Made by a program: the position numbers and the translations under genes. Shown here one piece after another: positions 1 to 7,842 of a stretch of DNA of 17,776 nt. Origin of the DNA: Candidatus Bathyarchaeota archaeon BA1 (GTDB lineage: Archaea > Thermoproteota > Bathyarchaeia > Bathyarchaeales > Bathyarchaeaceae); assembly GCA_001399805.1 (NCBI GenBank), contig LIHJ01000009.1, positions 1 to 17,776 of the forward strand. The letters are read 5' to 3'. The notes beneath the pieces are model-generated. The model worked only from the letters and a program-made list of their open reading frames with translations, was not told the DNA's origin and searched no databases. Each line of letters begins with the position of its first letter. The stretch's first letter is position 1.

Positions 1-2
1 CC

Positions 3-95
3 GCCTATTCTGAGGGTGTATTAATCATCAGCAATAACCACCTTGACTTCAGAAAATACCCAGATCACCTAAACAGAAATAGAGCCTTTCGATAA
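3..95 (+). CDS. 3' end of a possible PIN-like/DUF5615-type protein (partial)
   Basis: This is an open frame that enters from the left edge and stops at TAA 93-95, leaving 30 residues. The visible part has a run of hydrophobic residues (GVLIIS) followed by NNHLDF. That resembles the 'viit.n..DF' strand near the C-terminus of PIN-like and DUF5615 toxin nucleases. The resemblance is short and the rest of the gene lies outside the window, so the family call is a guess. No overlapping frame on either strand looks better here. Confidence 0.3.
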   Translation, partial: AYSEGVLIISNNHLDFRKYPDHLNRNRAFR

Positions 96-167
96 GTTGC
101 GAATAGGATAGCACAAGAAATACGCCCATATTTGCGAAGACTATTAAGGGAGTATTAACATGTTTAC

Positions 168-467
168 ATGATCGCATTGGGTTCGTTTGATTTTGCTAAA
201 ATAATTGTTGACTTTTTGATTAAAAAGCGGGAAGCCTCTATGGATGAGTTGAGGGTTTTGGTCCCTGAGAGGCGCTTATACGATGTCCTCACAGTCCTGG
301 AGGCGGCTGGGCTGATTGAGCGAGCCAAAAACAAAGTGACGTGGATCGGGGGATTTGTTGGGAGAGAAATCGTGATCGAGGGGCCGGTTCAATCCGTCAC
401 CACCAGCCCGATCGAGGTCAGGGTGGTTGGCATCGACCCCCTAAAAGTGAAAATAAAGGAGCTTTAG
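168..467 (+). CDS. Small winged-helix protein, function unknown
   Basis: This 99-residue protein has an N-terminal half that reads as a winged helix: a helix FDFAKIIVDFLIKK, a helix-turn-helix from about residue 25 to 50 (DELRVLVPERRLYDVLTVLE), then AAGLIERAKNKVTWIG as the wing. This is the usual pattern of archaeal DNA-binding wHTH proteins. The C-terminal third (GREIVIEGPVQSV to KVKIKEL) alternates like beta strands and is not recognised. The ATG at 168 follows AAGGGAG (147-153) at a rather long distance, and an AACATGTT palindrome sits at 157-164. It precedes the M48 protease gene by about 90 bp, which has its own TATA-like box, so co-transcription is not required. It is probably a regulator; the target is unknown. 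Confidence 0.7.
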   Translation: MIALGSFDFAKIIVDFLIKKREASMDELRVLVPERRLYDVLTVLEAAGLIERAKNKVTWIGGFVGREIVIEGPVQSVTTSPIEVRVVGIDPLKVKIKEL

Positions 468-493
468 CAGGGTGAGCTGTCTCCTCAAGCATG

Positions 494-500
494 TTTATAT
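494..500 (+). promoter_or_regulatory. TATA-like box for the M48 protease gene
   Basis: TTTATAT lies 55 nt before the ATG at 555, preceded by GCATG. Transcription from about 25 nt downstream would start near 520-525. That puts an alternative TTG start at 507 outside the mRNA and supports 555. The assignment is from position and composition only. Confidence 0.45.
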
Positions 501-554
501 GGAAGCTTGCAACTGTGGTTGTTACTTTTGTTACCAGGACAGAGGAAGGCGGAG

Positions 555-1991
555 ATGTCTGAGGCCATCTCCTTTTTGATAGACACCGAAGTGACATCCG
601 CATATCTTGATGAACTACTCAAATTTATACGTCAACACTACATACTCGCCCTTCGAGAGCACTTTACCAACATTAAACTGGCAGTTATTGATCATGATTT
701 TGTTCTCGCCTTCACGGCCCTTGGACCTGAAGAGAAGTGGCATATTGATGTTGAGGTGAGGGCTGAAAAACCGATCCGGGTGAGAATGGTTCCAGGTGAT
801 CGAACTGTTCCTCAAGCAGCGCTAGACCGACTCAAAGAGGACTTGATCATTGGGGTTCAATTGTTTGAAGAGAGGGTTAGGAGAACCACCCTATACTTTG
901 CTTGGGTTGAGGGCGAGAAGGTGATACCAGAAAAGACTCCATTGAGGCGAAGGAAACTCCTTGAAAGGATACTCCTCCAAAACATGCTCCTCCTCTTCAT
1001 CATCTTCATTGCCATCAGCATTTTCGTATTCATGATCTTGGGACCCTACGCGCCAATGGTGCTCATAGCCTTCCAGCTCGTCCTAGTTCTTGTTTCAGAC
1101 AAAATCATCGCGGGGATGGGGGACTGGTCTATCACCGAAGAAAATCCCAGCGTTCACCTTCTGCAATATCATCTTCCAGCAGAGGAGTATGTAGAATTTC
1201 GAAAAAAGTACAGTAGGGACCTTTTGATTAAGATAAAGGGAGAGATCTATCAAAAAACGCTCGCCATTGGAAAGGCAGTGGATTGTGAAACTGCTGAGGA
1301 GGTCCTGTCCAAATATGGATCCAAGTGCCTACCCGAAAACATGTCCACAAAAACCGTGAATGTTCATCAAATCGTGAAAAAAGCCGCGGGGAAATTCAAC
1401 ACCCCAACCCCCAAGATCGCCATCTCGAACACCATCCTACCTAATGCAGCGGCCTCGGGTCCTAGCCCAAAACACGGGATTGTGCTCATCACCACAGGGC
1501 TACTCGTTCAACTGGAGGATGATGAAATACTTAGCGTGGTGGGGCATGAGTTCAGCCATCTTAAGGGGAGAGATCCCCTCATCCTCTTCACGCTGACCGC
1601 CTCCGAATACCTACTCAGGGTTTACGTTTTCCTCCCCCTCGTCATGGTCCTCGGATACCTCTACCTTCTCCTTGCCCTCACTGTGGTATACTTCATCGCC
1701 AAGTTCTTTGAGGCCAAGGCGGACCTTGAATCCGCCATCAAGATAGGAAGCCCGCATGTTCTGGCGCAAGCCTTGCGAAAGATCGGATTTCGGAAGCTAC
1801 AATTTGAGCGCATACCTGCCTACAGGTTTCAGGAATGGATAAGATGGGACCCGCACCCACCTATCTACTTTAGGGTCTCTCGATTAGAAAAGCTAAAGAC
1901 CCCAGAGACGGTGAAACACCCACTGATTCAATCCATCAAAGATAATATACGAGGATTTCTTGCGGTCCTCACTAGAAGTCGACACACTTAA
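555..1991 (+). CDS. Membrane zinc metalloprotease, M48/HtpX-like
   Basis: Predicted integral-membrane zinc endopeptidase of peptidase family M48, which in HtpX relatives degrades damaged membrane proteins. The zinc-binding HEFSH motif (HExxH) is at residues 331-335, and the third ligand is probably E386 in FEAKADLE. Two hydrophobic segments around residues 145-190 precede the protease domain, and a third hydrophobic stretch follows HEFSH. The roughly 140-residue N-terminal domain (MSEAISFLID...) is cytosolic-looking and not part of typical HtpX, making this 478-residue protein longer than the usual ~300. I chose the ATG at 555 because AGAGGAAGG (541-549) sits 5 nt upstream. A TTG 16 codons earlier would add a leucine-rich stretch but probably precedes the transcription start. 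The exact subfamily and substrate are not known. Confidence 0.88.
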   Translation: MSEAISFLIDTEVTSAYLDELLKFIRQHYILALREHFTNIKLAVIDHDFVLAFTALGPEEKWHIDVEVRAEKPIRVRMVPGDRTVPQAALDRLKEDLIIGVQLFEERVRRTTLYFAWVEGEKVIPEKTPLRRRKLLERILLQNMLLLFIIFIAISIFVFMILGPYAPMVLIAFQLVLVLVSDKIIAGMGDWSITEENPSVHLLQYHLPAEEYVEFRKKYSRDLLIKIKGEIYQKTLAIGKAVDCETAEEVLSKYGSKCLPENMSTKTVNVHQIVKKAAGKFNTPTPKIAISNTILPNAAASGPSPKHGIVLITTGLLVQLEDDEILSVVGHEFSHLKGRDPLILFTLTASEYLLRVYVFLPLVMVLGYLYLLLALTVVYFIAKFFEAKADLESAIKIGSPHVLAQALRKIGFRKLQFERIPAYRFQEWIRWDPHPPIYFRVSRLEKLKTPETVKHPLIQSIKDNIRGFLAVLTRSRHT

Positions 1992-2045
1992 TATCTATTA
2001 AAACACCTGTTTGTATGAATCTCCAATTCATAGGCTGGTGATTGA

Positions 2046-5000
2046 ATGCACGTTGAGGTCCCTGAACGCATACCAAAGGTTGAGGTGCTGAGGCGGAAGC
2101 CAGACATTATGGAGTTGCCCACCGTTGTCACCTCGGAGTTGGTGATCGAACCATACGTCGAGGACAAAATCGTCAACTCATTGCTAAAGGAAACAAGTAT
2201 CGAGGGTGATGCTGCTTTGAAGATAGCCCAAGATGTGAGGCATTTCCTTTTAGAAAACAAGATACGGGAAATCTCAGCTTCGATGGTCCGGGAAATCTGC
2301 GTTACGCTGCTCCTCAAACGTGGCTTAAAGAACATCGCCGAGCAATATTGCAGAGTGGGGCTACCCATCACCGACGTCGCCCAACTGATAAAAGAGCATA
2401 CACGGGAAAACGCCAACCTTGTCCACAACCCAGAAAGCATACCGCCCGATGAAATAGTAGTAGTACGAGAAAGAGGCAGCTTAAAAATTACTGAAATAGG
2501 ACCATTAATTGATAACATTATTGACAACGCATCTTCTAGCAAGATAATTCAAAATGGAAATTCCGATATCGTAAGGGAAGGATTTAAGCTTAGCGTATTT
2601 TCTTTCGATAAGGAGCTTAGGATGCATGAATATCCCGTAAGTGGTGTTGTTCGCAATAATAAGCGAAGGGAAATTTACCAAATTGAGTTGGAAACAGGAC
2701 GTAAGGTCACTGTAACGAGTGATCATAACCTATTTACATTACACAATAACTCCATCGTTGCTGTTCCAACATCGCAACTAAAGGAGGGAGACTTTATCGC
2801 TGTTCCACGTTTCATCAGAAAAACCATAGTCAAGAAGGAATTAAACCTGCTTGGAGAGCTCCTTAAAAAATGTAGACCTGATGATATAAGCGGATTTTAC
2901 TTGAGGGGTAACTTAACTCCAAAGGTTTTAAATAGGTATCGTAATAGAGTGGAAAGCTGGTGCCGAATTCATTCCAAAACAAGGCCATCAACCATTATTA
3001 GCCACTGGAAAAAATTGAAGGCGATGCCCGTTAAATTGGTCTTGGAATTAGGAATTCCTCTGGATTATGAAGATTTAAGGACAGCAACCATTGGTACGCG
3101 TGGAAGCTGGCGTACTAAACAATTCCCAGTCATAATCGAATTACGACCCGACGTTGGTAAAGTTTTTGGTTACTTATTAAGTGAGGGTACACTTACTCGC
3201 GATAAAGTACATTTCAGCAACTCTAGTTTAGAGTTGCATGAGGAATTTAGATCAGCCTATGAGCGTGCCTTCAAGATTCCGTTACCAAAACCATGCAAGA
3301 GGGAGGGAGCTTATGTAACAGTTGTTGGAGGATGCTCTGTAGCTTTGCTTTTTGAGAATGCATTTGACATTGATTTGACCAGAGCTAAGGGAAAAAGAAT
3401 ACCAAGTTTCCTATTTGACTCTTCAGAAGAAACCATAGCAGCGTTTTTATCCTCTTATTTAAGGGGCGATGGATCAATACGCATTGGCAATGTGAGATAC
3501 TCAACCACCAGTAGGGGAATGGCGTTAGGACTTATATTCATGCTATTAAGCCAAGGGATCTATCCAAACGTTTATGAACTCTCCGAGAGCGAATTCGAAA
3601 TTGATATTCAGGGAAAAGAAAATCTTGAACAATTTTCAACCTTAACCAAACTACATGTACCAACCACCACCCAGACCACTCGGGACATTATTCCAGTAAG
3701 ATTGCCAATTTATGCTTATAATGGAGGCAGGCTTAAACGTGGTGATATAAAAAGTGCTGCTAACTTACTTCATATCCCTGAAGCCATAGCGTATGATGAC
3801 CTTTCATGCTTGCGGGCAGGTAAATTCGTTCGACGAGAGAGATTGAGAAGGATCTCTAAGATACTTGACATTTTAGATGATCAGCATTCAGAAAAAATTC
3901 AAGGGTTAATAAACTCAGACTTACGTTGGTTACGCATAGAAACAATTAAAAAAGTCGGTATAGTTAATCACACCTACGATTTTGAAGTAAGACCAGACAA
4001 TCAAGAAATTGAAAATTTCATTGGAGGATTTGGCTTCGTATGTCTTCACAACACAATCCATAAGTTACTGGCTGACGCGGTGGTGAGGGAATACACCTTA
4101 ACCCATATCTTGCCAAGGCACCTGGCTAAAGCGCATCTGCAAGGCTTAATTCATATCCACAAGTTGGATTACTTTCCGATAAGGCCATATTGCGCCTCCG
4201 CCGACATTCGATACTTCCTAAGATACGGCGTGATATCGGATGGCGTTGGAACCCACGTGGCGGTCGCAAAGCCAGCAAAACATGCGGAGGTGGCAATTTT
4301 GCATATAGCGAAGGCCTACTCGGCGTTACAACTACATCACTCAGGGGCCGTGGGAACCGATCTCTTCAACGTCTTTTTGGCCCCATATGTTCAGGGTCTT
4401 CCTTACAATAGAATTAAGCAGCTCATGCAGATGTTCATTTTTGAGATGGCGTCGATGCCAGCCTCCCGTGGAGGTCAAGTGGTCTTCTCGGATGTCAACT
4501 TTGAGTTTGGGATTCCCCAAGTCTTGAAAGACATACCAGCGGTTTTGCCTGGTGGAGTCATGAGGGAGGGAGTGACCTATGGCGACTTCGAGGAGGAGGC
4601 CCAACGGATCTTTAGGGCGGCTATGGAGGTTTACCTAGAGGGCGACGGTGCAGGCAAGCCCTTCATCTTCCCGAAGGCCTGCATCAAGCTGAGGCGGGAA
4701 TTCATCGATAAAGGGGAATACGACGACCTTTTGCTTTTGGCTCATAAAGTTTCATCCAAATTTGGAACACCATACTTCTTGAATCTGCTCCCCGAGTACA
4801 TGCCCGATGTAGTGTTGGCACAATGCTGTCGCGTTTTAGTCAAGATGAGGAAAGAGGATTATGATGAGCTGGTGGAGGGTAGGCTTAGGGGAGGACAGTT
4901 CTGCAATAACACCATCAATTTGCCGAGGATCGCCTATGAGGCGAGGGATGAGGGAAAAATATACGAGCTCTTGAGGGAGAGGATGGGGCTGCTGAAGGAG

Positions 5001-5795
5001 GTCACGTTCATTCATAGGGGGGAGATTGAAACAAGACTAAAGGAGGGTTCCCTGCCATTTTTATCTATGACCTTGGACGGTCAGCCCTATTATAGAATGG
5101 ATAAGGTGTATCATTCCATAGGTATGGTGGGGCTCAACGACATGGTTCAGTATATAACGGGACGTCAGCTCCACCAGTCGAAGGATGCATGGGCGCTCGG
5201 GTTGAGGGTAATTCAAGAGATGAACAACATCGTGAAGGATTTTGAAAAGGACACGGGCTTAAGGTGGGTCTTGTCTCAAACGCCAGCGGAAACCACAGCA
5301 ACCCGCTTCGCCGTGATTGATCTGCGATCAGAATTCGCTGATGAAGCAAAAAAAGTGGTGAAGGGGGACCTGGAAAGAGGAGCGGTTTACTATTCAAACT
5401 CCACACACGTGAATTGGGAAGCCAAGGTTCCATTAATCGACAAGGTTCAGATAGAAGCCTCGTTCCACCCACTCCTAGATGGAGGACTCATCACCCCCCT
5501 CTACCTGGGCGAGCATCCAGACCCATCCGCGTTAATGGAGCTCACGAAGAGGATCGCCAAAAATACCCTATGCGCCTACTGGTGTTATAGTCTTGACTTC
5601 ACCCAGTGCAGAAGGTGCGGCTACATCACGATAGGAATCGAGGATAAATGTCCAAACTGTGGAGCCACAGAGGCCGACCTGGAGTGGTACGCAAAGGTTG
5701 TAAACTACTATGGGAGAGTTAAAGACTGGCATCTGGCTAAACAAGTAGAATTAAGGAGAAGGCATAGATATAAGGGCGCGTGGGGATGGAGCTAG
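2046..5795 (+). CDS. nrdD: Anaerobic (class III) ribonucleoside-triphosphate reductase NrdD, intein-containing, glycyl-radical Gly replaced
   Basis: A 1249-residue precursor; removing the 539-residue intein gives a 710-residue protein, normal for NrdD, which reduces ribonucleotides to deoxyribonucleotides without oxygen. Residues about 20-115 form an ATP-cone regulatory domain. The body keeps family blocks: TIHKLLADAVVREYTL, IHIHKLDYF, FNVFLAPYVQGL, RGGQVVFSD, CCR at C927-C928, NNTINLPRI, IGMVGLNDMVQ, TPAETTATRFAVIDLR and NSTHVN. A zinc knuckle is formed by C1188, C1191, C1202 and C1205. The C-terminus should read R-x-x-G-Y-Y...W-N but reads K-V-V-N-Y-Y...W-H, so N1220 (AAC, 5703-5705) replaces the radical-bearing glycine. 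The spacing to the Trp is conserved and no frameshift is visible. The start is the ATG after GGTGAT. A redox protein gene and nrdG lie downstream. Family identity is secure; class III activity is doubtful. Confidence 0.93.
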   Translation: MHVEVPERIPKVEVLRRKPDIMELPTVVTSELVIEPYVEDKIVNSLLKETSIEGDAALKIAQDVRHFLLENKIREISASMVREICVTLLLKRGLKNIAEQYCRVGLPITDVAQLIKEHTRENANLVHNPESIPPDEIVVVRERGSLKITEIGPLIDNIIDNASSSKIIQNGNSDIVREGFKLSVFSFDKELRMHEYPVSGVVRNNKRREIYQIELETGRKVTVTSDHNLFTLHNNSIVAVPTSQLKEGDFIAVPRFIRKTIVKKELNLLGELLKKCRPDDISGFYLRGNLTPKVLNRYRNRVESWCRIHSKTRPSTIISHWKKLKAMPVKLVLELGIPLDYEDLRTATIGTRGSWRTKQFPVIIELRPDVGKVFGYLLSEGTLTRDKVHFSNSSLELHEEFRSAYERAFKIPLPKPCKREGAYVTVVGGCSVALLFENAFDIDLTRAKGKRIPSFLFDSSEETIAAFLSSYLRGDGSIRIGNVRYSTTSRGMALGLIFMLLSQGIYPNVYELSESEFEIDIQGKENLEQFSTLTKLHVPTTTQTTRDIIPVRLPIYAYNGGRLKRGDIKSAANLLHIPEAIAYDDLSCLRAGKFVRRERLRRISKILDILDDQHSEKIQGLINSDLRWLRIETIKKVGIVNHTYDFEVRPDNQEIENFIGGFGFVCLHNTIHKLLADAVVREYTLTHILPRHLAKAHLQGLIHIHKLDYFPIRPYCASADIRYFLRYGVISDGVGTHVAVAKPAKHAEVAILHIAKAYSALQLHHSGAVGTDLFNVFLAPYVQGLPYNRIKQLMQMFIFEMASMPASRGGQVVFSDVNFEFGIPQVLKDIPAVLPGGVMREGVTYGDFEEEAQRIFRAAMEVYLEGDGAGKPFIFPKACIKLRREFIDKGEYDDLLLLAHKVSSKFGTPYFLNLLPEYMPDVVLAQCCRVLVKMRKEDYDELVEGRLRGGQFCNNTINLPRIAYEARDEGKIYELLRERMGLLKEVTFIHRGEIETRLKEGSLPFLSMTLDGQPYYRMDKVYHSIGMVGLNDMVQYITGRQLHQSKDAWALGLRVIQEMNNIVKDFEKDTGLRWVLSQTPAETTATRFAVIDLRSEFADEAKKVVKGDLERGAVYYSNSTHVNWEAKVPLIDKVQIEASFHPLLDGGLITPLYLGEHPDPSALMELTKRIAKNTLCAYWCYSLDFTQCRRCGYITIGIEDKCPNCGATEADLEWYAKVVNYYGRVKDWHLAKQVELRRRHRYKGAWGWS
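2436..4052 (+). mobile_element. Intein with LAGLIDADG homing endonuclease inside NrdD
   Basis: A 539-residue in-frame protein intron occupying precursor residues 131-669. Its boundaries are set by rejoining the extein block NPE/TIHKLLAD. Splicing residues are present: Ser131 as first nucleophile (SIPPDEIVVVRERG, block A), T-S-D-H in TVTSDHNLFT (block B), TYDFEV (block F), C-terminal HN (N669), and Thr670 as +1. The endonuclease has two dodecapeptide motifs, GYLLSEGT (about 3169-3192) and SSYLRGDGS (about 3453-3478), with acidic residues E and D retained, so both splicing and DNA cleavage could be functional. The segment is visibly more AT-rich than the flanking extein, consistent with independent acquisition. 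It inserts in a conserved NrdD block, as inteins commonly do. Confidence 0.93.
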
Positions 5796-5968
5796 GAGAT
5801 TCCTTCCTTTGCTAAAAAAGTGATATTTGTGGCTGAAAAATTGAGGTGTCGATGGGGATGGAAAGGACGCTATACCTTATTCTGCCCAATCTGCTGGCTT
5901 GTGAAGAAAAGCTAGAGTTTAAACAGAAGAAGATGTTTAGTTAGGCATCGTTTTTTAATATTGATTAT

Positions 5969-6382
5969 TTGGACTTGCTTCTTATCAAAAACATAATCTT
6001 AGGAATCTCCATGCCGTATGTACAATATCGAAGAAAGACAAGGAACAAAGCACTAGCTAAGGTGATTAATCAAAATTTGGCTAAACTTTACCATAGAGCT
6101 GATCTCAGTATAGCGATATATAGGTCAAGATCCTTCGGTAGTTTCTCTAACTTCTTTAATGTCAGTGTGTATCTGAAAAGAGGAGCCAATGATGTTAAAG
6201 CGGCTCTAATAACAATCAGGATCAAGCCAAGTATCATTAAGGGACGATGGAACTCGACCAACATAACCATTTACGCTTTATCTTCTTATCCAACCCACCA
6301 ATCTCTGAAGAGGACCCCGCTTAGGTATTTTAAAGAAGTCTTCGTCAAATTGTGGATTGAAGTCCGGATGGTCCTTTTTTAA
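5969..6382 (+). CDS. Hypothetical protein (doubtful)
   Basis: An open frame of up to 137 codons; the ATG at 6011 (MPYVQYRRKTRNK...) is a better start than the TTG at 5969. The protein is basic and its middle has alternating strand-like segments (FNVSVYLK, AALITIRIK, NITIYALS). No family is recognised. The last ~35 codons overlap, antisense, the 3' end of the better supported minus-strand gene 6278-6553, so one of the two may not be real, or this one may have lost its true C-terminus. There is a T-rich/TATA-like stretch (TTTTTTAATA, 5951-5960) upstream. It lies between nrdD and the redox protein gene. Confidence 0.35.
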   Translation: MDLLLIKNIILGISMPYVQYRRKTRNKALAKVINQNLAKLYHRADLSIAIYRSRSFGSFSNFFNVSVYLKRGANDVKAALITIRIKPSIIKGRWNSTNITIYALSSYPTHQSLKRTPLRYFKEVFVKLWIEVRMVLF

Positions 6383-6553
6383 CTTATTAACAACCTTTTC
6401 TAGAGTTTCTTCTTTCGACTTTCCGCTTAACAAATCCTTTCTTCTCCAAGCATTGTAATAGATTCTAAGTCTATTTTGGGTTGATCCCTTTGAACCCTTA
6501 GGTATATGCTCCAATTCTGACTTCACGATTCTCACCATTTCCTCTCTTTTCAT
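6278..6553 (-). CDS. Small basic hypothetical protein, 91 residues
   Basis: A Lys/Arg/Glu-rich, probably helical protein (MKREEMVRIVKSELEHIPKG...) with a central STQNRLRIYYNAWRRKD segment and a KSKEETLEKVVNKLKKD helix, ending LVGWIRR. No family is recognised. Expression signals are strong: GGAGGTG (complement of 6559-6565) sits 5 nt before the ATG, and a TATA-like run (complement of 6581-6594) lies about 30-40 nt upstream. This makes it more credible than the opposing open frame at 5969-6382. It sits against the direction of the nrd genes and so is not part of their operon. Confidence 0.65.
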   Translation of the reverse strand: MKREEMVRIVKSELEHIPKGSKGSTQNRLRIYYNAWRRKDLLSGKSKEETLEKVVNKLKKDHPDFNPQFDEDFFKIPKRGPLQRLVGWIRR

Positions 6554-6580
6554 GTTAGCACCTCCAAATTATATATTTAG

Positions 6581-6594
6581 CATATATATAAAAA
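6581..6594 (-). promoter_or_regulatory. TATA box for the 91-residue gene
   Basis: On the minus strand this reads TTTTTATATATATG, an archaeal TATA element about 30-40 nt ahead of the ATG at 6553, with a good Shine-Dalgarno sequence (GGAGGTG) in between. Confidence 0.5.
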
Positions 6595-6752
6595 CAGTAC
6601 TGCTTATTAATGTATAGTCGGAACATGTTTTAATTTGCGTCTGTATGTGTCATAGGCTACCTATCCCTATAGATTTATTAGCTTCTTCCTCAAAAAAATG
6701 AGCTGGCTGCTTAACAGCTGGTATCTGAAGGAGGATTGAATCTACTATTGTG

Positions 6753-7010
6753 ATGGAGCTAAAGGTTTTCACCCTTAGGACATGCCCCAACTGCCCAGCA
6801 CAGAAAAGGATAGCTCAAAAGGTAGCAAAAGATTTCAACATAAAATATATGGAAATTGACATCGGAACCCCTGAGGGACGGATAGAGGGATTGATGCATC
6901 AGGTCATAAGCACTCCCAGCATTGCCATTAGCGGCGAGGTCATAGCGAGAGGAAGGTTAGTTCCTAAAAGGGAGCTGGAAGACGAGGTGAAGAAACGATT
7001 AGGAAAGTAA
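6753..7010 (+). CDS. Thioredoxin/glutaredoxin-like small redox protein (NrdH-like role likely)
   Basis: An 85-residue thioredoxin-fold protein. It opens with the strand LKVFTLR followed by the redox motif CPNC (TCPNCPAQKR, residues about 10-19). The cis-proline strand is in STPSIAI, followed by GEVIARGRLVPKRELEDEVKKRL, which is typical of short archaeal glutaredoxin-like proteins. It would pass electrons by dithiol-disulfide exchange. Its place between nrdD and nrdG suggests it is the electron donor of the reductase, since some class III enzymes use a thioredoxin system rather than formate; that is inference. I use the ATG at 6753; a GTG directly before it at 6750 is possible. An AAGGAGG at 6728-6734 is too distant (18 nt) for a standard site. 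The nrdG start follows 56 bp downstream. Confidence 0.85.
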   Translation: MELKVFTLRTCPNCPAQKRIAQKVAKDFNIKYMEIDIGTPEGRIEGLMHQVISTPSIAISGEVIARGRLVPKRELEDEVKKRLGK

Positions 7011-7066
7011 AAGATGTAACATAGGCAACAAATAAGAGTGTTTCATCTGACCTGTGGGCGCTCTAA

Positions 7067-7774
7067 ATGGAAATAAAGGGTTTCATCGACATCAGCTTGG
7101 TCGACTGGGATGGGAAGATATCCTCCGTCATCTTCCTCCCAAGCTGTAATATGCGGTGCCCCTTCTGCTACAACGCCACCTTAGTGTTGTATCCAGAGAA
7201 AATGCAGATCATTCCCTTTGAGCAGATCGCAGAATATCTAAAGAGAAACAGGGGGTGGATAGACGGGGTTGTGATCTCGGGCGGGGAGCCAATGACCCAT
7301 AAGGACTTACCAGAGCTATGTCTGAAAATAAAGAAATTGGGTTATTTAGTTAAAGTGGATACTAATGGAACAAATCCCACGATGACGAAACAGCTCATCA
7401 ACGACGGGCTCGTTGACTACATGGCCATGGATGTTAAGGCCCCATTAATAGGGGGAAAATATTCCATGGCATCGGGTGTTGATGCTGGGAATCTATTAGA
7501 AAAGATCAGAGAAACGATAAACATCTTGATGAACAGTAAAATTGAATATGAATTTAGGACAACCCTTGTCCCAACGCTTCATAAAAAAGAGGATGTTAAG
7601 ACGATATGCGAGGAAATAAGGGGCTGTAAGAAATATGCTCTACAAAATTTTAAGGGAAACGTGGAAACCATAAACCCAGAATTTAAAAATTTGAAGCCCC
7701 TCCCAGAAAAAAGAATCAAAATGTTTCTTAAGGTAGCTAAGGAAATCATTCCAAACACAATACTAAGAGGTTAA
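7067..7774 (+). CDS. nrdG: Anaerobic RNR-activating radical SAM protein (NrdG2 type)
   Basis: A 235-residue radical SAM enzyme. The CxxxCxxC cluster motif is in SCNMRCPFCYN (residues about 26-36) and is expected to bind a 4Fe-4S cluster that cleaves S-adenosylmethionine. VISGGEP (about residues 70-76) is the SAM-binding GGE motif, and VDTNGT follows. Length and sequence style match the NrdG2 group that puts the glycyl radical on anaerobic ribonucleotide reductases, and the location after nrdD and a redox gene agrees. The paradox is that the neighbouring NrdD lacks the glycine to be activated, so its target may be another glycyl-radical enzyme in the genome, or the chemistry may differ. No Shine-Dalgarno is visible before the ATG. 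The related pyruvate-formate-lyase activases are the main alternative. Confidence 0.88.
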   Translation: MEIKGFIDISLVDWDGKISSVIFLPSCNMRCPFCYNATLVLYPEKMQIIPFEQIAEYLKRNRGWIDGVVISGGEPMTHKDLPELCLKIKKLGYLVKVDTNGTNPTMTKQLINDGLVDYMAMDVKAPLIGGKYSMASGVDAGNLLEKIRETINILMNSKIEYEFRTTLVPTLHKKEDVKTICEEIRGCKKYALQNFKGNVETINPEFKNLKPLPEKRIKMFLKVAKEIIPNTILRG

Positions 7775-7842
7775 CCCACCACATTGGTTCCAAACGCTGG
7801 CACCTTATTGTGGAAGCCTGCTTAGGAGCGCGGTTAATCAAA

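Noticed and set aside
507..554. TTG start for the M48 protease adding MQLWLLLLLPGQRKAE, which looks like a signal peptide
   Set aside because: A TATA-like box at 494-500 would place the transcription start downstream of 507, and AGAGGAAGG is well spaced for the ATG at 555.
5853..5945. 30-codon open frame starting MGMERTLYLILP between nrdD and the hypothetical genes
   Set aside because: Too short, no ribosome-binding site, no recognisable family.
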